From positions 1 through 64,000 of the forward strand of contig NZ_JAME01000011.1 in assembly GCF_000521865.1 (NCBI RefSeq): a DNA stretch of 64,000 bases, in the 5' to 3' direction. Below, in pieces: positions 25,967 to 34,001 of the stretch. Source of the stretch: Roseivivax isoporae LMG 25204. GTDB lineage: Bacteria; Pseudomonadota; Alphaproteobacteria; Rhodobacterales; Rhodobacteraceae. The notes beneath the pieces are model-generated. The model had not been told where the DNA came from, made no database searches, and saw only the letters and a list, made by a program, of their open reading frames with translations. A program made the position numbers and the translations under genes. Numbering within the stretch: the first letter of the stretch is position 1; each line of letters begins with the position of its first letter.

Positions 25967-26976
25967 GCGTGCTGATCGACGGGCTGCAATACGCCAACTG
26001 GTCGGAAAAGATCTTCCGCCAGATGCGCATGGGCGGCGTGGACGCGGTGCATGTCACCATCGCCTACCACGAGACCTTTCGCGAGACGGTGCTGCAGATC
26101 GAACGCTGGAACCGCTGGTTCGAGCGTTACCCCGACCTGATCTTCCAGGGCCGCACCGCGGCGGACGTGACGCTGGCGCAGGCAACCGGCCGCACCGCGA
26201 TCTTCTTCGGCGCGCAGAATCCCTCCTGCATGGAGGACGATATCGGGTTGATCGAGATCCTGCACACGCTGGGCCTGCGCTTCATGCAGCTGACCTACAA
26301 CAACCAGTCGCTGCTGGCCTCGGGCTGCTACGAGGCGGACGACACCGGGCTGACCCGCATGGGGCGAGAGGTCGTGGCAGAGATGAACCGCGTGGGCCTC
26401 GTGGTCGACATGAGCCATTCCGGCGAACGGTCGACACTGGAGGCGATCGAGCATTCGACCCGCCCGATCGCGATCACCCACGCCAATCCCGCCAGCTGGC
26501 ACGGGGCACTGCGCAACAAGTCGGATGTCGTGCTGAAGGCCCTGGGCGAAACCGGCGGCATGATGGGCTTCTCGGTCTATCCGCATCACCTGAAGGGCGG
26601 GAGCGCCTGCAGCCTTCAGGACTTCTGCGACATGGTCGCGCGCACCGCCGATCTGGTGGGCATCGGCCATGTGGGGATCGGCACCGACCTGTGCCAGGAC
26701 CAGCCCGACAGCATCGTGGAATGGATGCGGACGGGACGCTGGACCAAGCGGATCGACTACGGCGAAGGCAGTGCCGCGACCCCCGGCTTTCCGGACATGC
26801 CGGGCTGGTTCGCCGACAACCGCGATTTCGGCACCCTCCGGGCAGGCCTGCGCGCCGCCGGGATGACCGATGCGGATGCGGACGCAGTCATGGGAGGGAA
26901 CTGGCTGCGGTTCTTCGAGACGAGTTTCGGTGCTGCCCGCGAATGGGGCGATACCACCGCGCACGCCGCGCAATGA
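25963..26976 (+). CDS. M19 (renal dipeptidase-like) family protein with altered metal site
   Basis: The 337-residue protein has the M19 barrel pattern: VVDMSHSGERST (His152), AITHANP (His173) and VGIGTDLCQDQ. However, the usual DGHxD opening is DGLQY (residues 6-10), and the Glu of the bridging-ligand segment is Gln85 (FFGAQN). Three expected zinc ligands are therefore missing. From memory, an M19-like protein beside dimethylglycine catabolism genes in Pseudomonas (PA5396) shows the same changes. It is probably not a peptidase; its role in amine catabolism is unknown. Confidence 0.8.
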   Translation: MSVLIDGLQYANWSEKIFRQMRMGGVDAVHVTIAYHETFRETVLQIERWNRWFERYPDLIFQGRTAADVTLAQATGRTAIFFGAQNPSCMEDDIGLIEILHTLGLRFMQLTYNNQSLLASGCYEADDTGLTRMGREVVAEMNRVGLVVDMSHSGERSTLEAIEHSTRPIAITHANPASWHGALRNKSDVVLKALGETGGMMGFSVYPHHLKGGSACSLQDFCDMVARTADLVGIGHVGIGTDLCQDQPDSIVEWMRTGRWTKRIDYGEGSAATPGFPDMPGWFADNRDFGTLRAGLRAAGMTDADADAVMGGNWLRFFETSFGAAREWGDTTAHAAQ

Positions 26977-27011
26977 CCCCCAAGGGGGGCGATCTTTTGG
27001 GAGGAGATCCG

Positions 27012-28562
27012 ATGACCGACACGATCGAAGCCGGCGGCCTGTCCGCCGGTCTTGGAAAGGTGGACAAGCCCTTGTTCGCCATCACCGGGGGCTTCATCGC
27101 CCTGTTCTGCGCGCTGGCGCTTTTCAACATCGACCTGCTGTCCGGCATCGTCGACTGGGGATTCAATTTTGCCGCCACCTATTTCGGCCTTTACTGGCAG
27201 GTGCTGCTGCTGGCGACTTTCCTGATCGGGCTGCTGCTCTGCGTCCTGCCCGGCGGCAAGACGCGCATGGGCAACCTCGCAAAGCCGGAGTTCACGGTGT
27301 TCCAGTGGGGCTCGATGATCATGTGCACGTTGCTGGCCGGCGGCGGCGTCTTCTGGGCCGCGGGCGAGCCCATCGCGCATTACCTTTCGACGCCCCCGCT
27401 CTTCGGGGATCTGAGCGCCGATCCGCAGGCGGCGGCCCATGCCGCGCTGGCGCAGAGCTTCCTGCACTGGGGCTTTCTGGCCTGGGCGATCCTCGGCTCG
27501 CTGACCACCGTGATGCTGATGCATTACCACTACGACAAGGGCCTGCCCCTCGCTCCGCGCACGCTGCTTTATCCGCTGTTCGGCGACCGGGCGATCAGCG
27601 GCCCCATCGGCCTGATCGCGGATGCCTCGTGCATCATCGCCGTCGTGGCGGGGACCGTCGGCCCGATCGGCTTCCTGGGCCTGCAGATGTCCTACGGTCT
27701 GAACGCGCTGTTCGGCATCCCGGACACCTTCGCCACGCAGACCGTGGTGATCCTCGCCCTGGCCGGCGTCTACACCGTCTCGGCGATTTCGGGCCTGTCC
27801 AAGGGCATCCAGCTTCTGTCCAAGATCAACGTGATCCTCGCGTTCGTGCTGCTGGCCTTCATGCTCGTCGCGGGGCCGACCTTCTTCATCTTCGACGGGT
27901 TTGCCGGCGGAATGGGCGTCTACCTGTCGAACTTCTTCGACATGGCGATGTATCGCGGCGAGGCGGGAATGTTCGGCGCGCCAGGCTGGCTCGGCTGGTG
28001 GACCGTCTTCTTCTGGGGTTGGTTCCTGGGCTACGGGCCGATGATGGCGATCTTCATCGCCCGGGTCAGCCGCGGCCGGTCGATCCGCTCGATCGTCCTG
28101 ATGCTGTCGGTCCTCGCGCCGATCGTCACCAATTTCTGGTTCACGATCATCGGCGGCACCGGCATCGCGCTGGAACAGATGACCCCCGGCGTGATCTCGG
28201 GGCCGTTCGAGGGCTTCGACCTGCCCGCAGGGCTCCTCGCCACGACGCAGGCGCTGCCGATGGGATTCCTCCTGTCGGTGCTGTTCCTCGTGCTGACGAT
28301 GATCTTCGTCGCCACCACAAGCGACTCGATGAGCTACGTGATCGCGACGTCGATGTCCGACGACAACCCGTCGCCCATGCTGCGCGCCTTCTGGGGGCTT
28401 GCCATGGGGGTGATGGCGCTGATCCTGATCTCGACCGGGGCCGGCGGCATCGGCAAGCTGCAGAGCTTCATCGTGGTCACGGCGGCACCCGTGTCGCTGG
28501 TGCTGCTGCCCTCGCTCTGGGACGCGCTGCGCATCACCTTGATGCTGGGAAAGAGAGCCTGA
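27012..28562 (+). CDS. BCCT family transporter
   Basis: The 516-residue membrane protein has about 12 segments and BCCT signatures (FWAAGEP, FLHWGF, WTVFFWGWF, ARVSRGRSIR). It would import a betaine-, choline- or carnitine-like compound by ion coupling. Compared with BetP (numbering from memory, constant offset 36), Trp153, Trp158 and Trp337 are kept. Leu161 replaces Tyr197, Phe338 replaces Trp374 and Tyr341 replaces Trp377, so the aromatic cage is altered. A GGAGGAG-type site precedes the start. Confidence 0.9.
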   Translation: MTDTIEAGGLSAGLGKVDKPLFAITGGFIALFCALALFNIDLLSGIVDWGFNFAATYFGLYWQVLLLATFLIGLLLCVLPGGKTRMGNLAKPEFTVFQWGSMIMCTLLAGGGVFWAAGEPIAHYLSTPPLFGDLSADPQAAAHAALAQSFLHWGFLAWAILGSLTTVMLMHYHYDKGLPLAPRTLLYPLFGDRAISGPIGLIADASCIIAVVAGTVGPIGFLGLQMSYGLNALFGIPDTFATQTVVILALAGVYTVSAISGLSKGIQLLSKINVILAFVLLAFMLVAGPTFFIFDGFAGGMGVYLSNFFDMAMYRGEAGMFGAPGWLGWWTVFFWGWFLGYGPMMAIFIARVSRGRSIRSIVLMLSVLAPIVTNFWFTIIGGTGIALEQMTPGVISGPFEGFDLPAGLLATTQALPMGFLLSVLFLVLTMIFVATTSDSMSYVIATSMSDDNPSPMLRAFWGLAMGVMALILISTGAGGIGKLQSFIVVTAAPVSLVLLPSLWDALRITLMLGKRA

Positions 28563-28629
28563 TCATTGCCTGGACGTGCGGGCGGGTCGGAACCGCCCGC
28601 AGCTTGGACCGACGAACCGCGAGGATGCC

Positions 28630-30309
28630 ATGGATTGCGCTTCCCTGAACCCGATGCCCGAGGCCGAGGCCTTCCGTCGCCCGCCGTCGCAGGTGATGCG
28701 CCTCGCGCGGATGGGCTGCGCGCACCCGACCCGCCTGTCGTTCCTGCGCACGCTCCTGCGCCGGGTGACCCGCGAAGGCTGGACCTTCGACCGGCCGGTC
28801 TGGGACATCGACGGTACCGGCGTCGGACGCGCCGTCTACCGGGCCGCGGGGCCGGACCGTACCTATTCGCTGGTGGCGTTCGCCCATGACCTGCCCGACG
28901 GCATGCGGTCGGACCGGGTGATCGCGACGGCCTGGGACGCCACCTTCACGCTCTTCGACGGGGAACCCAGCGCCGCCGACCTCGACCGCCTCGAGGCCAA
29001 TGTGCCGCTGCAGGAAGCGGGCCGCATCAGCCCGCGCGAACTGTCGCTCAGCCGCGCCAACCGCTCGGTGCGCCTCTTCGCCCATGTGGTCGAGCGGCTG
29101 GCCCGTGGCCAGCAGCCCGACCGCGCCGAAGTCGACGCCGTCGGATACCTGATGCGCACCACCGCCGTGTACGGGTCGGGCAAGTTCGGTGCGGCGGACC
29201 GCGCGGCCATCGCGGACCGGCCGGAACTCAGCGCCCCGTTCCAGGCCGAAATGCTCTCGGTCTGGCTGACGCGGCAGTTCACCGTGGATATCGCGGAACA
29301 CCTTGCCGCCGTTCGCGGCGGTACCGCGGCCGCGCGGCTTGATCCCGCGATCCGGCAGGCTTTGGGCGTCGGAAATTCCACCGGGCTCGGCATGGCGCCG
29401 TTCCTGGTGCGCCACCCGGTGCTGCTGAACAACTGGATGGTGGCCCGCGAGGAGGCGCTTGCCCGTGTCCGCGCGCAGCAGGCCGCGGACCCCGACGCCG
29501 TGGCGGGATTGCGAGCGGCGATTGCCGACGCCCGGGAGAACGCCATGCTCTGGCGGTCGGGCCATCCGGTCCAGGTGGGGAAACTCGGTGCGCTGCGCCG
29601 CGACCTGTCACGTCTCGCCGATCATGTCGCCGGCTGGCCCGCGCCGGGCCTGCGCATTCCCTGGGACGCGCTCTGGCGCTGGGGCGAATCCGAGCTGTCG
29701 CTGGAGGGCCAGGAGGCGCTGCTGGCATTGATGCTCGAGCCGCATGGCACGCTCGTCGACGACCTGGCCGATTGCATGACGGCGGACGAAGCGGCCACGT
29801 TCCGTCTCGACGGTGCGATGACCGTGGCGACGCTGTCGGCCCTCCTGAAAGAGCATTGCGACTGGGCGCTCTCCACGGATTTCGACCTGCCGGAGAACGC
29901 CGCGCGGTTCTGGTACGTGTCCGAGGAAAAGCTGGAACCGCGCCTCGGAAACCGGTTCGAGGAGGAGGGGGCCGCGCTGGAACAGCCTCTCTGCATCGCG
30001 CGGCTGGCGCGGGACCTGCATGCGGCGCTGGCCGACTGGCCCGCGGAGACGCCCCTGGCCACGTTCCTCCTTGCCCATCCCGAGCATCGGCTCATGGCAC
30101 GGCGCGCGCAGATCCTGCACAGCCATCCCTATGCCGAGGTGCAGGACAACCTGATCGCCGAAACGATGCTGCCCATCGACCTCATGCGCTGCAAACTGGC
30201 GTTCTTCGGTGCCAGCCGCTTCGACCCCCGGTCCGACAAGTGGGTGCGCATCAGCCTCTTCCAGGGGCTGCCCTATCCGGCCGACGTGAGCCCGGGAGCC
30301 TGGACATGA
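28630..30309 (+). CDS. Conserved-type protein of unknown function, 559 residues
   Basis: I do not recognise this protein. It is predicted soluble and cytosolic: there is no signal peptide or membrane segment, and the mostly helical sequence is rich in Arg, Ala and Leu. Notable patches are HPTRLSFLRTLLRR near residue 32 and the acidic WYVSEEKLEPRLG segment around 440. I chose the ATG at 28630 with GAGG before it; a GTG at 28576 is possible. The stop overlaps the DUF3726 start (ATGA), so the two are made together, inside the ALDH-BCCT operon. Confidence 0.75.
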   Translation: MDCASLNPMPEAEAFRRPPSQVMRLARMGCAHPTRLSFLRTLLRRVTREGWTFDRPVWDIDGTGVGRAVYRAAGPDRTYSLVAFAHDLPDGMRSDRVIATAWDATFTLFDGEPSAADLDRLEANVPLQEAGRISPRELSLSRANRSVRLFAHVVERLARGQQPDRAEVDAVGYLMRTTAVYGSGKFGAADRAAIADRPELSAPFQAEMLSVWLTRQFTVDIAEHLAAVRGGTAAARLDPAIRQALGVGNSTGLGMAPFLVRHPVLLNNWMVAREEALARVRAQQAADPDAVAGLRAAIADARENAMLWRSGHPVQVGKLGALRRDLSRLADHVAGWPAPGLRIPWDALWRWGESELSLEGQEALLALMLEPHGTLVDDLADCMTADEAATFRLDGAMTVATLSALLKEHCDWALSTDFDLPENAARFWYVSEEKLEPRLGNRFEEEGAALEQPLCIARLARDLHAALADWPAETPLATFLLAHPEHRLMARRAQILHSHPYAEVQDNLIAETMLPIDLMRCKLAFFGASRFDPRSDKWVRISLFQGLPYPADVSPGAWT

Positions 30310-31040
30310 CGACGGCGCAGGCTCCTGACTCAGAACCCAACGACCCCACGCGGTCCGGCCCGCAATGGCCGGCGGGCTCGGGCGCGCGGCTGTCGCTGAA
30401 CGAGATTGCCCAGCTCTGTCTCAAGGCCGCCCGCGGCGCCGGCATGAGCTGGGGCCTGGCCGAGGAGGCGGGCTTTGCCGCGGCCTGGATGGCGGAACGC
30501 GGCCTCGACGGACCCGGGGCACTCTTGACGCAGCTCCGCGATGCGGTCGGACGTCCCTGGCGCGACATCTGCCCCGTCGTCGCTCCGGGTGCCTTCCGGG
30601 CGGGCGACCGCGGCGGTCTCTGCCCCATCGCGCTTGGCTCGGCGCTCTGCGACCATGCCCGTCTGCCGGAAACCGCCATGGACGGGGCCGCCCTGCAGGT
30701 GGGCCCGGTCGATCACCCCGTCCTGCTGCTGGCCTTCCTGTCCGACCTCGCGCGGACGCGGGGCGGCGCCGTACGGCTGGTCTGGCCCCGGGGCGCCGTG
30801 CTGCTGACGGCCGATGGCCGAGTGTTCGGCGACGCGGACGAACTGGCACGCGAGACCCGGCTCGACGGCGCGCTGTCCCTCGATGACGTCGCCCCGGAGG
30901 AGCAGCCGGCGCCCCGCGCGCCGCTATACGTGCCCTCGGAAACCCTGAGCGGTCTCAATGCCTTCGCGCTGCGCACCACGGTTCCGGCCTCGGACGCCTC
31001 GCGCGCCGGCGCCGGTGCCACCGCCGGCGACAACGATTGA
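30306..31040 (+). CDS. DUF3726 family protein
   Basis: The 244-residue protein has the DUF3726 opening LSLNEIAQLCLKAARGAG near residue 29, followed by MSWGLAEEAGFAAAWMAERG. The family has no known function. It is translationally coupled to the 559-residue unknown (ATGA overlap), suggesting a complex or consecutive steps. It has no signal peptide. The C-terminal 30 residues look disordered. Confidence 0.7.
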   Translation: MTTAQAPDSEPNDPTRSGPQWPAGSGARLSLNEIAQLCLKAARGAGMSWGLAEEAGFAAAWMAERGLDGPGALLTQLRDAVGRPWRDICPVVAPGAFRAGDRGGLCPIALGSALCDHARLPETAMDGAALQVGPVDHPVLLLAFLSDLARTRGGAVRLVWPRGAVLLTADGRVFGDADELARETRLDGALSLDDVAPEEQPAPRAPLYVPSETLSGLNAFALRTTVPASDASRAGAGATAGDND

Positions 31041-31057
31041 CAAAAGGAAAGAACCCA

Positions 31058-31411
31058 ATGCGGCTGCAACGATTGAACCCGGGACCACGCATGAGCCAGG
31101 CGGTCCTCATCGGCGACACCGCCTTTCTGGCCGGACAGGTGCCCACCGACCTGACGGGCGACATCGCCGCGCAGACCCGCGAGGTGCTGGACAAGGTCGA
31201 TGCCGTGATGGCCGAACTCGGCGGCACCAAGGCCGACATCGCGTCGGTGCAGGTCTGGCTCGCCGACATGGCCGATTTCCAGGGCATGAATGCCGTCTGG
31301 GATGCATGGGTCGACGCCGCCAATCCGCCGGCGCGCGCGACCTGTGGCGTGGCGCTGGCCCGCCCCGGAATGCGGGTCGAGATGATCGTGGTCGCGCGCG
31401 CGCCGAGGTGA
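31058..31411 (+). CDS. RidA family protein
   Basis: The 117-residue RidA/YjgF/UK114-type protein opens with LNPGPRMSQAVLIGDTAFLAGQ. It has the conserved arginine in PARATCGV (about residue 91) that binds the carboxylate in active RidA deaminases, and the glutamate in VEMIVVA. Such enzymes hydrolyse reactive enamine/imine intermediates. As the last gene of this operon it suggests the pathway passes through an imine. The start has AAAGGAAAG upstream. Confidence 0.88.
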   Translation: MRLQRLNPGPRMSQAVLIGDTAFLAGQVPTDLTGDIAAQTREVLDKVDAVMAELGGTKADIASVQVWLADMADFQGMNAVWDAWVDAANPPARATCGVALARPGMRVEMIVVARAPR

Positions 31412-31442
31412 GCCGGGCCGGTTCTGGGTGACCGCTGCGTGT

Positions 31443-31464
31443 ACCGCGCCATCCGTGGCGCGGT
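31443..31464. terminator. Stem-loop between RidA and MgtC genes
   Basis: A perfect 8-bp stem (ACCGCGCC / GGCGCGGT) with a 6-base loop is followed on the plus strand by CATTCTT. It lies between convergent genes and overlaps the mgtC-type stop codon. Confidence 0.5.
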
Positions 31465-31967
31465 CATTCTTGCGCGTCGACCCCGTCGTCGTCGCGGCCG
31501 AAGGCCTTCTCGCCCTCCTTCAGGATGCGCATGACCACCAGCGCGAGGATGGTGGAGGTGACGGCGAGCGACCAGAGGCCAAGGCCGCAGGCCACGCCGA
31601 TTGCGGCCGAGAGCCACATGCCGGCGCCGGTGGTGAGCCCGCGGACCTCGCCGCGGGTCAGGACGATCAGGCCGGCGGCCAGGAAGGCCACGCCCTCGGT
31701 CACCGCCTCGACCACCCGGATCGGGTCGGCGCGCACGTGGTCGCCGGCATCCTCCATCATCACCACGAGTTCCAGCATCACGATGCAGTAGACGCAGGCC
31801 GCGACGCCCGTGAGGATGTGCGTGCGCAGGCCCGCGGCCTTGGCGTGCAGCTCGCGCTCGAAGCCGATGAGCCCGCACAGGCCGAGGGCGCCGAGCAGGC
31901 GCATCACCACCACGGGCAGGGGCAGGGCGCTGCCGGCCGCGAGGTCGTTGAGGAGCGTGTTCATCAT
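31464..31967 (-). CDS. MgtC/SapB family membrane protein
   Basis: The 167-residue membrane protein has about four to five helices and the family signature GFERELHAKAAGLRTHILTG near residue 34. MgtC homologues modulate magnesium homeostasis or the F-ATPase. The start at 31967 (second ATG at 31964) has only a weak ribosome site. It is divergent from the ECF sigma gene across a leader carrying two copies of a palindromic motif. Confidence 0.85.
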   Translation of the reverse strand: MMNTLLNDLAAGSALPLPVVVMRLLGALGLCGLIGFERELHAKAAGLRTHILTGVAACVYCIVMLELVVMMEDAGDHVRADPIRVVEAVTEGVAFLAAGLIVLTRGEVRGLTTGAGMWLSAAIGVACGLGLWSLAVTSTILALVVMRILKEGEKAFGRDDDGVDAQE

Positions 31968-31992
31968 CGGGGCGTGAAACAGCGCAGCGGCC

Positions 31993-32055
31993 GGAACGTT
32001 CCAGAGACCGCGCGCCCTCGGCGCCGACGATCCCCTTTCAGGGGAATGTTCCAGA
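31993..32055. promoter_or_regulatory. Two copies of the palindromic motif GGAAYGTTCCAGA
   Basis: GGAACGTTCCAGA begins at 31993 and GGAATGTTCCAGA begins at 32043, 50 bases apart. Each contains a 10-base (near-)palindrome. Both lie between the divergent MgtC and ECF sigma genes. Confidence 0.45.
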
Positions 32056-32100
32056 AAAAATCCCGCATAAGGAGAAAAAAATCGACGCGAGGGCGACTCC

Positions 32101-32673
32101 ATGTTGCCGCGCGTCCGGGGCGTGTCCGGCAAGAAAACGACTATGACGGAACAGCATCGCCACCCCGCCGAGCAGACCCCGGAACTCCGCCGGGACCAGT
32201 CCCGCAGCGCGTTCGAGGACGCCCTGACCTCCGAGATGCCCCATGTCAGAAGCTACGCGCTGTCGTTGACGCGCGATGCCGCCAATGCCGACGACCTGGT
32301 GCAGGACTGCATGGTGCGGGCGCTGAAGAACTGGCAGTCCTACGCCGCCGGCACCCACATGCGGCGCTGGCTCTTCACCATCGTGCGCAACCGCCATCTC
32401 GACCGCTGCCGCAGCGAATCGCGGCGCGGGCAGTCGATCTCGATCGACGACTGCCCGCAGGGCACCCTCGGCCAGCGGGCCGCGCAGGACGACTGGATGG
32501 CGCTGCGCGATTGCGGGCGCAAGCTGCGCGAGGCGCGGGCCTGCGACCGCGAGATCCTGTTCATGCGGGTTTTCTCGGGGCTCTCGAACGAGGAGATCGC
32601 CCGGCGGCTCGGCATCGCCGAGGGCACCGTCCGCAGCCGTCTGTCGCGCATGCGGGCACAGATGCGGGCCTGA
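32101..32673 (+). CDS. ECF RNA polymerase sigma factor
   Basis: The 190-residue protein has region 2 (YALSLTRDAANADDLVQDCMV then MRRWLFTIVRN) and region 4 (LSNEEIARRLGIAEGTVRSRL). No anti-sigma gene is adjacent. The ATG at 32101 has GAGGG seven bases upstream; the alternative ATG at 32143 would give 176 residues. The leader has two palindromic repeats that may be its control sites. It is convergent with the DUF6894 gene. Confidence 0.88.
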   Translation: MLPRVRGVSGKKTTMTEQHRHPAEQTPELRRDQSRSAFEDALTSEMPHVRSYALSLTRDAANADDLVQDCMVRALKNWQSYAAGTHMRRWLFTIVRNRHLDRCRSESRRGQSISIDDCPQGTLGQRAAQDDWMALRDCGRKLREARACDREILFMRVFSGLSNEEIARRLGIAEGTVRSRLSRMRAQMRA

Positions 32674-32684
32674 GGCGGCAACCG

Positions 32685-32933
32685 TCAGGTCGCGTCTGGA
32701 TCGAGAACCTCGCAGAGGATGCTGGCCGTCGCCACGATGACCGGCACGCGCGCCTCGTCGCGCACCACCACCACGTAGGTCGCGCGGTCGCCGTCGGGCA
32801 GTTCGTCCCGCACGATCAGCGCAAGCTCGTGGACAGCGGTGTTCCGCGCGGCCCACAGCGATGGCAGGCATTGCCCGTCGGGATCGCGTTCCCGGGTGCG
32901 GCCGTCGTCGATGTCGAAGTAGTACCGTCCCAC
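32685..32933 (-). CDS. DUF6894-like small protein
   Basis: The 82-residue protein has the pattern RYYFDIDDG...DPDGQCLPSL...A, typical of the small DUF6894 proteins common in alphaproteobacteria. The start is GTG with GGAG upstream. It lies 21 bases after the Crp/Fnr gene in the same direction, so it is probably cotranscribed. Function unknown. Confidence 0.7.
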   Translation of the reverse strand: MGRYYFDIDDGRTRERDPDGQCLPSLWAARNTAVHELALIVRDELPDGDRATYVVVVRDEARVPVIVATASILCEVLDPDAT

Positions 32934-32954
32934 GCGTTCTCCTTCCTGCAGGGG

Positions 32955-33686
32955 TCAGCGGTGCGGCGCACCGTCGAGATGAAGGTATCCCGGGTCGAAA
33001 TGCGCGAACTCCGCCGCCACGTCGTAATCGGGAAAGGTGATCCGCCGGGCCTGCAGCGTGATGAGGCCTTGGTTGCGCATGGACCGGAGCACGCGCTGAA
33101 CGTGCACCGGAGAGATGCCGAGCAGGTCCGCGATCACCGGCTGCGTGAACGGCAGCTCGAAGGACGTCTCGCCGCCGAGACCCACCGCGCGCAGCCGCGC
33201 ATGCAGCTCGCAGAAGAGGTGGGTGACCTGCTGGATCGACGGGCGGCGGCCCACGTTCACGAGCCATTCCCGCAGGATCGATTCCTCGACCAGCGACGCC
33301 CACCAGCAGGCGCGGCTGATGCCGGACGAGGCGTCGACCAGGGCGAGCACCTCGGTGGCGTCGACGCGGGCGATCCGCGAGGGCACGAGGGTGCCGATCG
33401 CGTGATCGACGTGGCCCAGCACCGACATGTGCAGGTCGCAGAAATCGCCGGGCAGCATCAGCCCCACGATGGCGCGCCGCCCGTCGGGCAGGTGACGGTA
33501 GCGGCAGGCGACGCCCTCGGTCACCACGTGCACGCGCCGCGGTCGGTCCTCCTCCTGCACGAGGTCGACGCCCGGGGCGACGAGCCGTGCGACCCGGGTC
33601 AGGTCGTCGAGGCGCGCCATGTCGGTGCTGCAAAGCGTCGCGCCGCGCTGCAGCTTGCGAACCAGGTGGCTTTTCGTCTGTCTCAT
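32955..33686 (-). CDS. Crp/Fnr-family transcriptional regulator
   Basis: The 243-residue protein has an N-terminal cyclic-nucleotide-binding-like beta roll (LPDGRRAIVGLMLPGDFCDL) and a C-terminal helix-turn-helix (QPVIADLLGISPVHVQRVL). It lacks the N-terminal cysteine cluster of Fnr, so it is not an iron-sulfur oxygen sensor. The effector is unknown. The start at 33686 is chosen from the family N-terminus; the ribosome site is weak. Confidence 0.85.
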   Translation of the reverse strand: MRQTKSHLVRKLQRGATLCSTDMARLDDLTRVARLVAPGVDLVQEEDRPRRVHVVTEGVACRYRHLPDGRRAIVGLMLPGDFCDLHMSVLGHVDHAIGTLVPSRIARVDATEVLALVDASSGISRACWWASLVEESILREWLVNVGRRPSIQQVTHLFCELHARLRAVGLGGETSFELPFTQPVIADLLGISPVHVQRVLRSMRNQGLITLQARRITFPDYDVAAEFAHFDPGYLHLDGAPHR

Positions 33687-34001
33687 GACATCCGGCCGTA
33701 CCAGGGGCGGGCGCCGCGGAGGCGTGAGCGGTCCGGCGACGCGGGACCCCGCGGGCGGGGACGCGCAGCGGCCCGCAGGCCATCGCCCGGTGGGGCGAGG
33801 ATAGCACGTTTTCGCGCGCGCCGCCGCATCGGCATGCGGTCGCGCAGGAAGGCCGGGCGGTGGCCCGACGCGGAGATTGGATCGATCCGGCATGTCATTG
33901 TGGCGTTCCCCGCGAGCCGTTCGGACACTTATGTCGCATAAACGTCCCGGTCCCGCGACCGTTGCGGCGCGGGGGCACGGGGGTGCGGGGTGCGCGCGTC
34001 C
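33687..34001. other. Intergenic region with one palindrome
   Basis: About 315 bases hold no convincing gene. It contains the leader of the Crp/Fnr gene and the 13-base perfect palindrome TTATGTCGCATAA at 33929-33941, which is far from any start codon. Confidence 0.5.
33929..33941. promoter_or_regulatory. Orphan palindrome
   Basis: TTATGTCGCATAA is a perfect inverted repeat with a 3-base centre, about 240 bases upstream of the Crp/Fnr start. It might be a regulator site; the ligand is unknown. Confidence 0.3.

Noticed and set aside
32101-32142. LexA-type site in the ECF sigma leader
   Set aside because: The GTTC/GAAC elements there are palindromic, not the GTTC-N7-GTTC direct repeat of alphaproteobacterial LexA.
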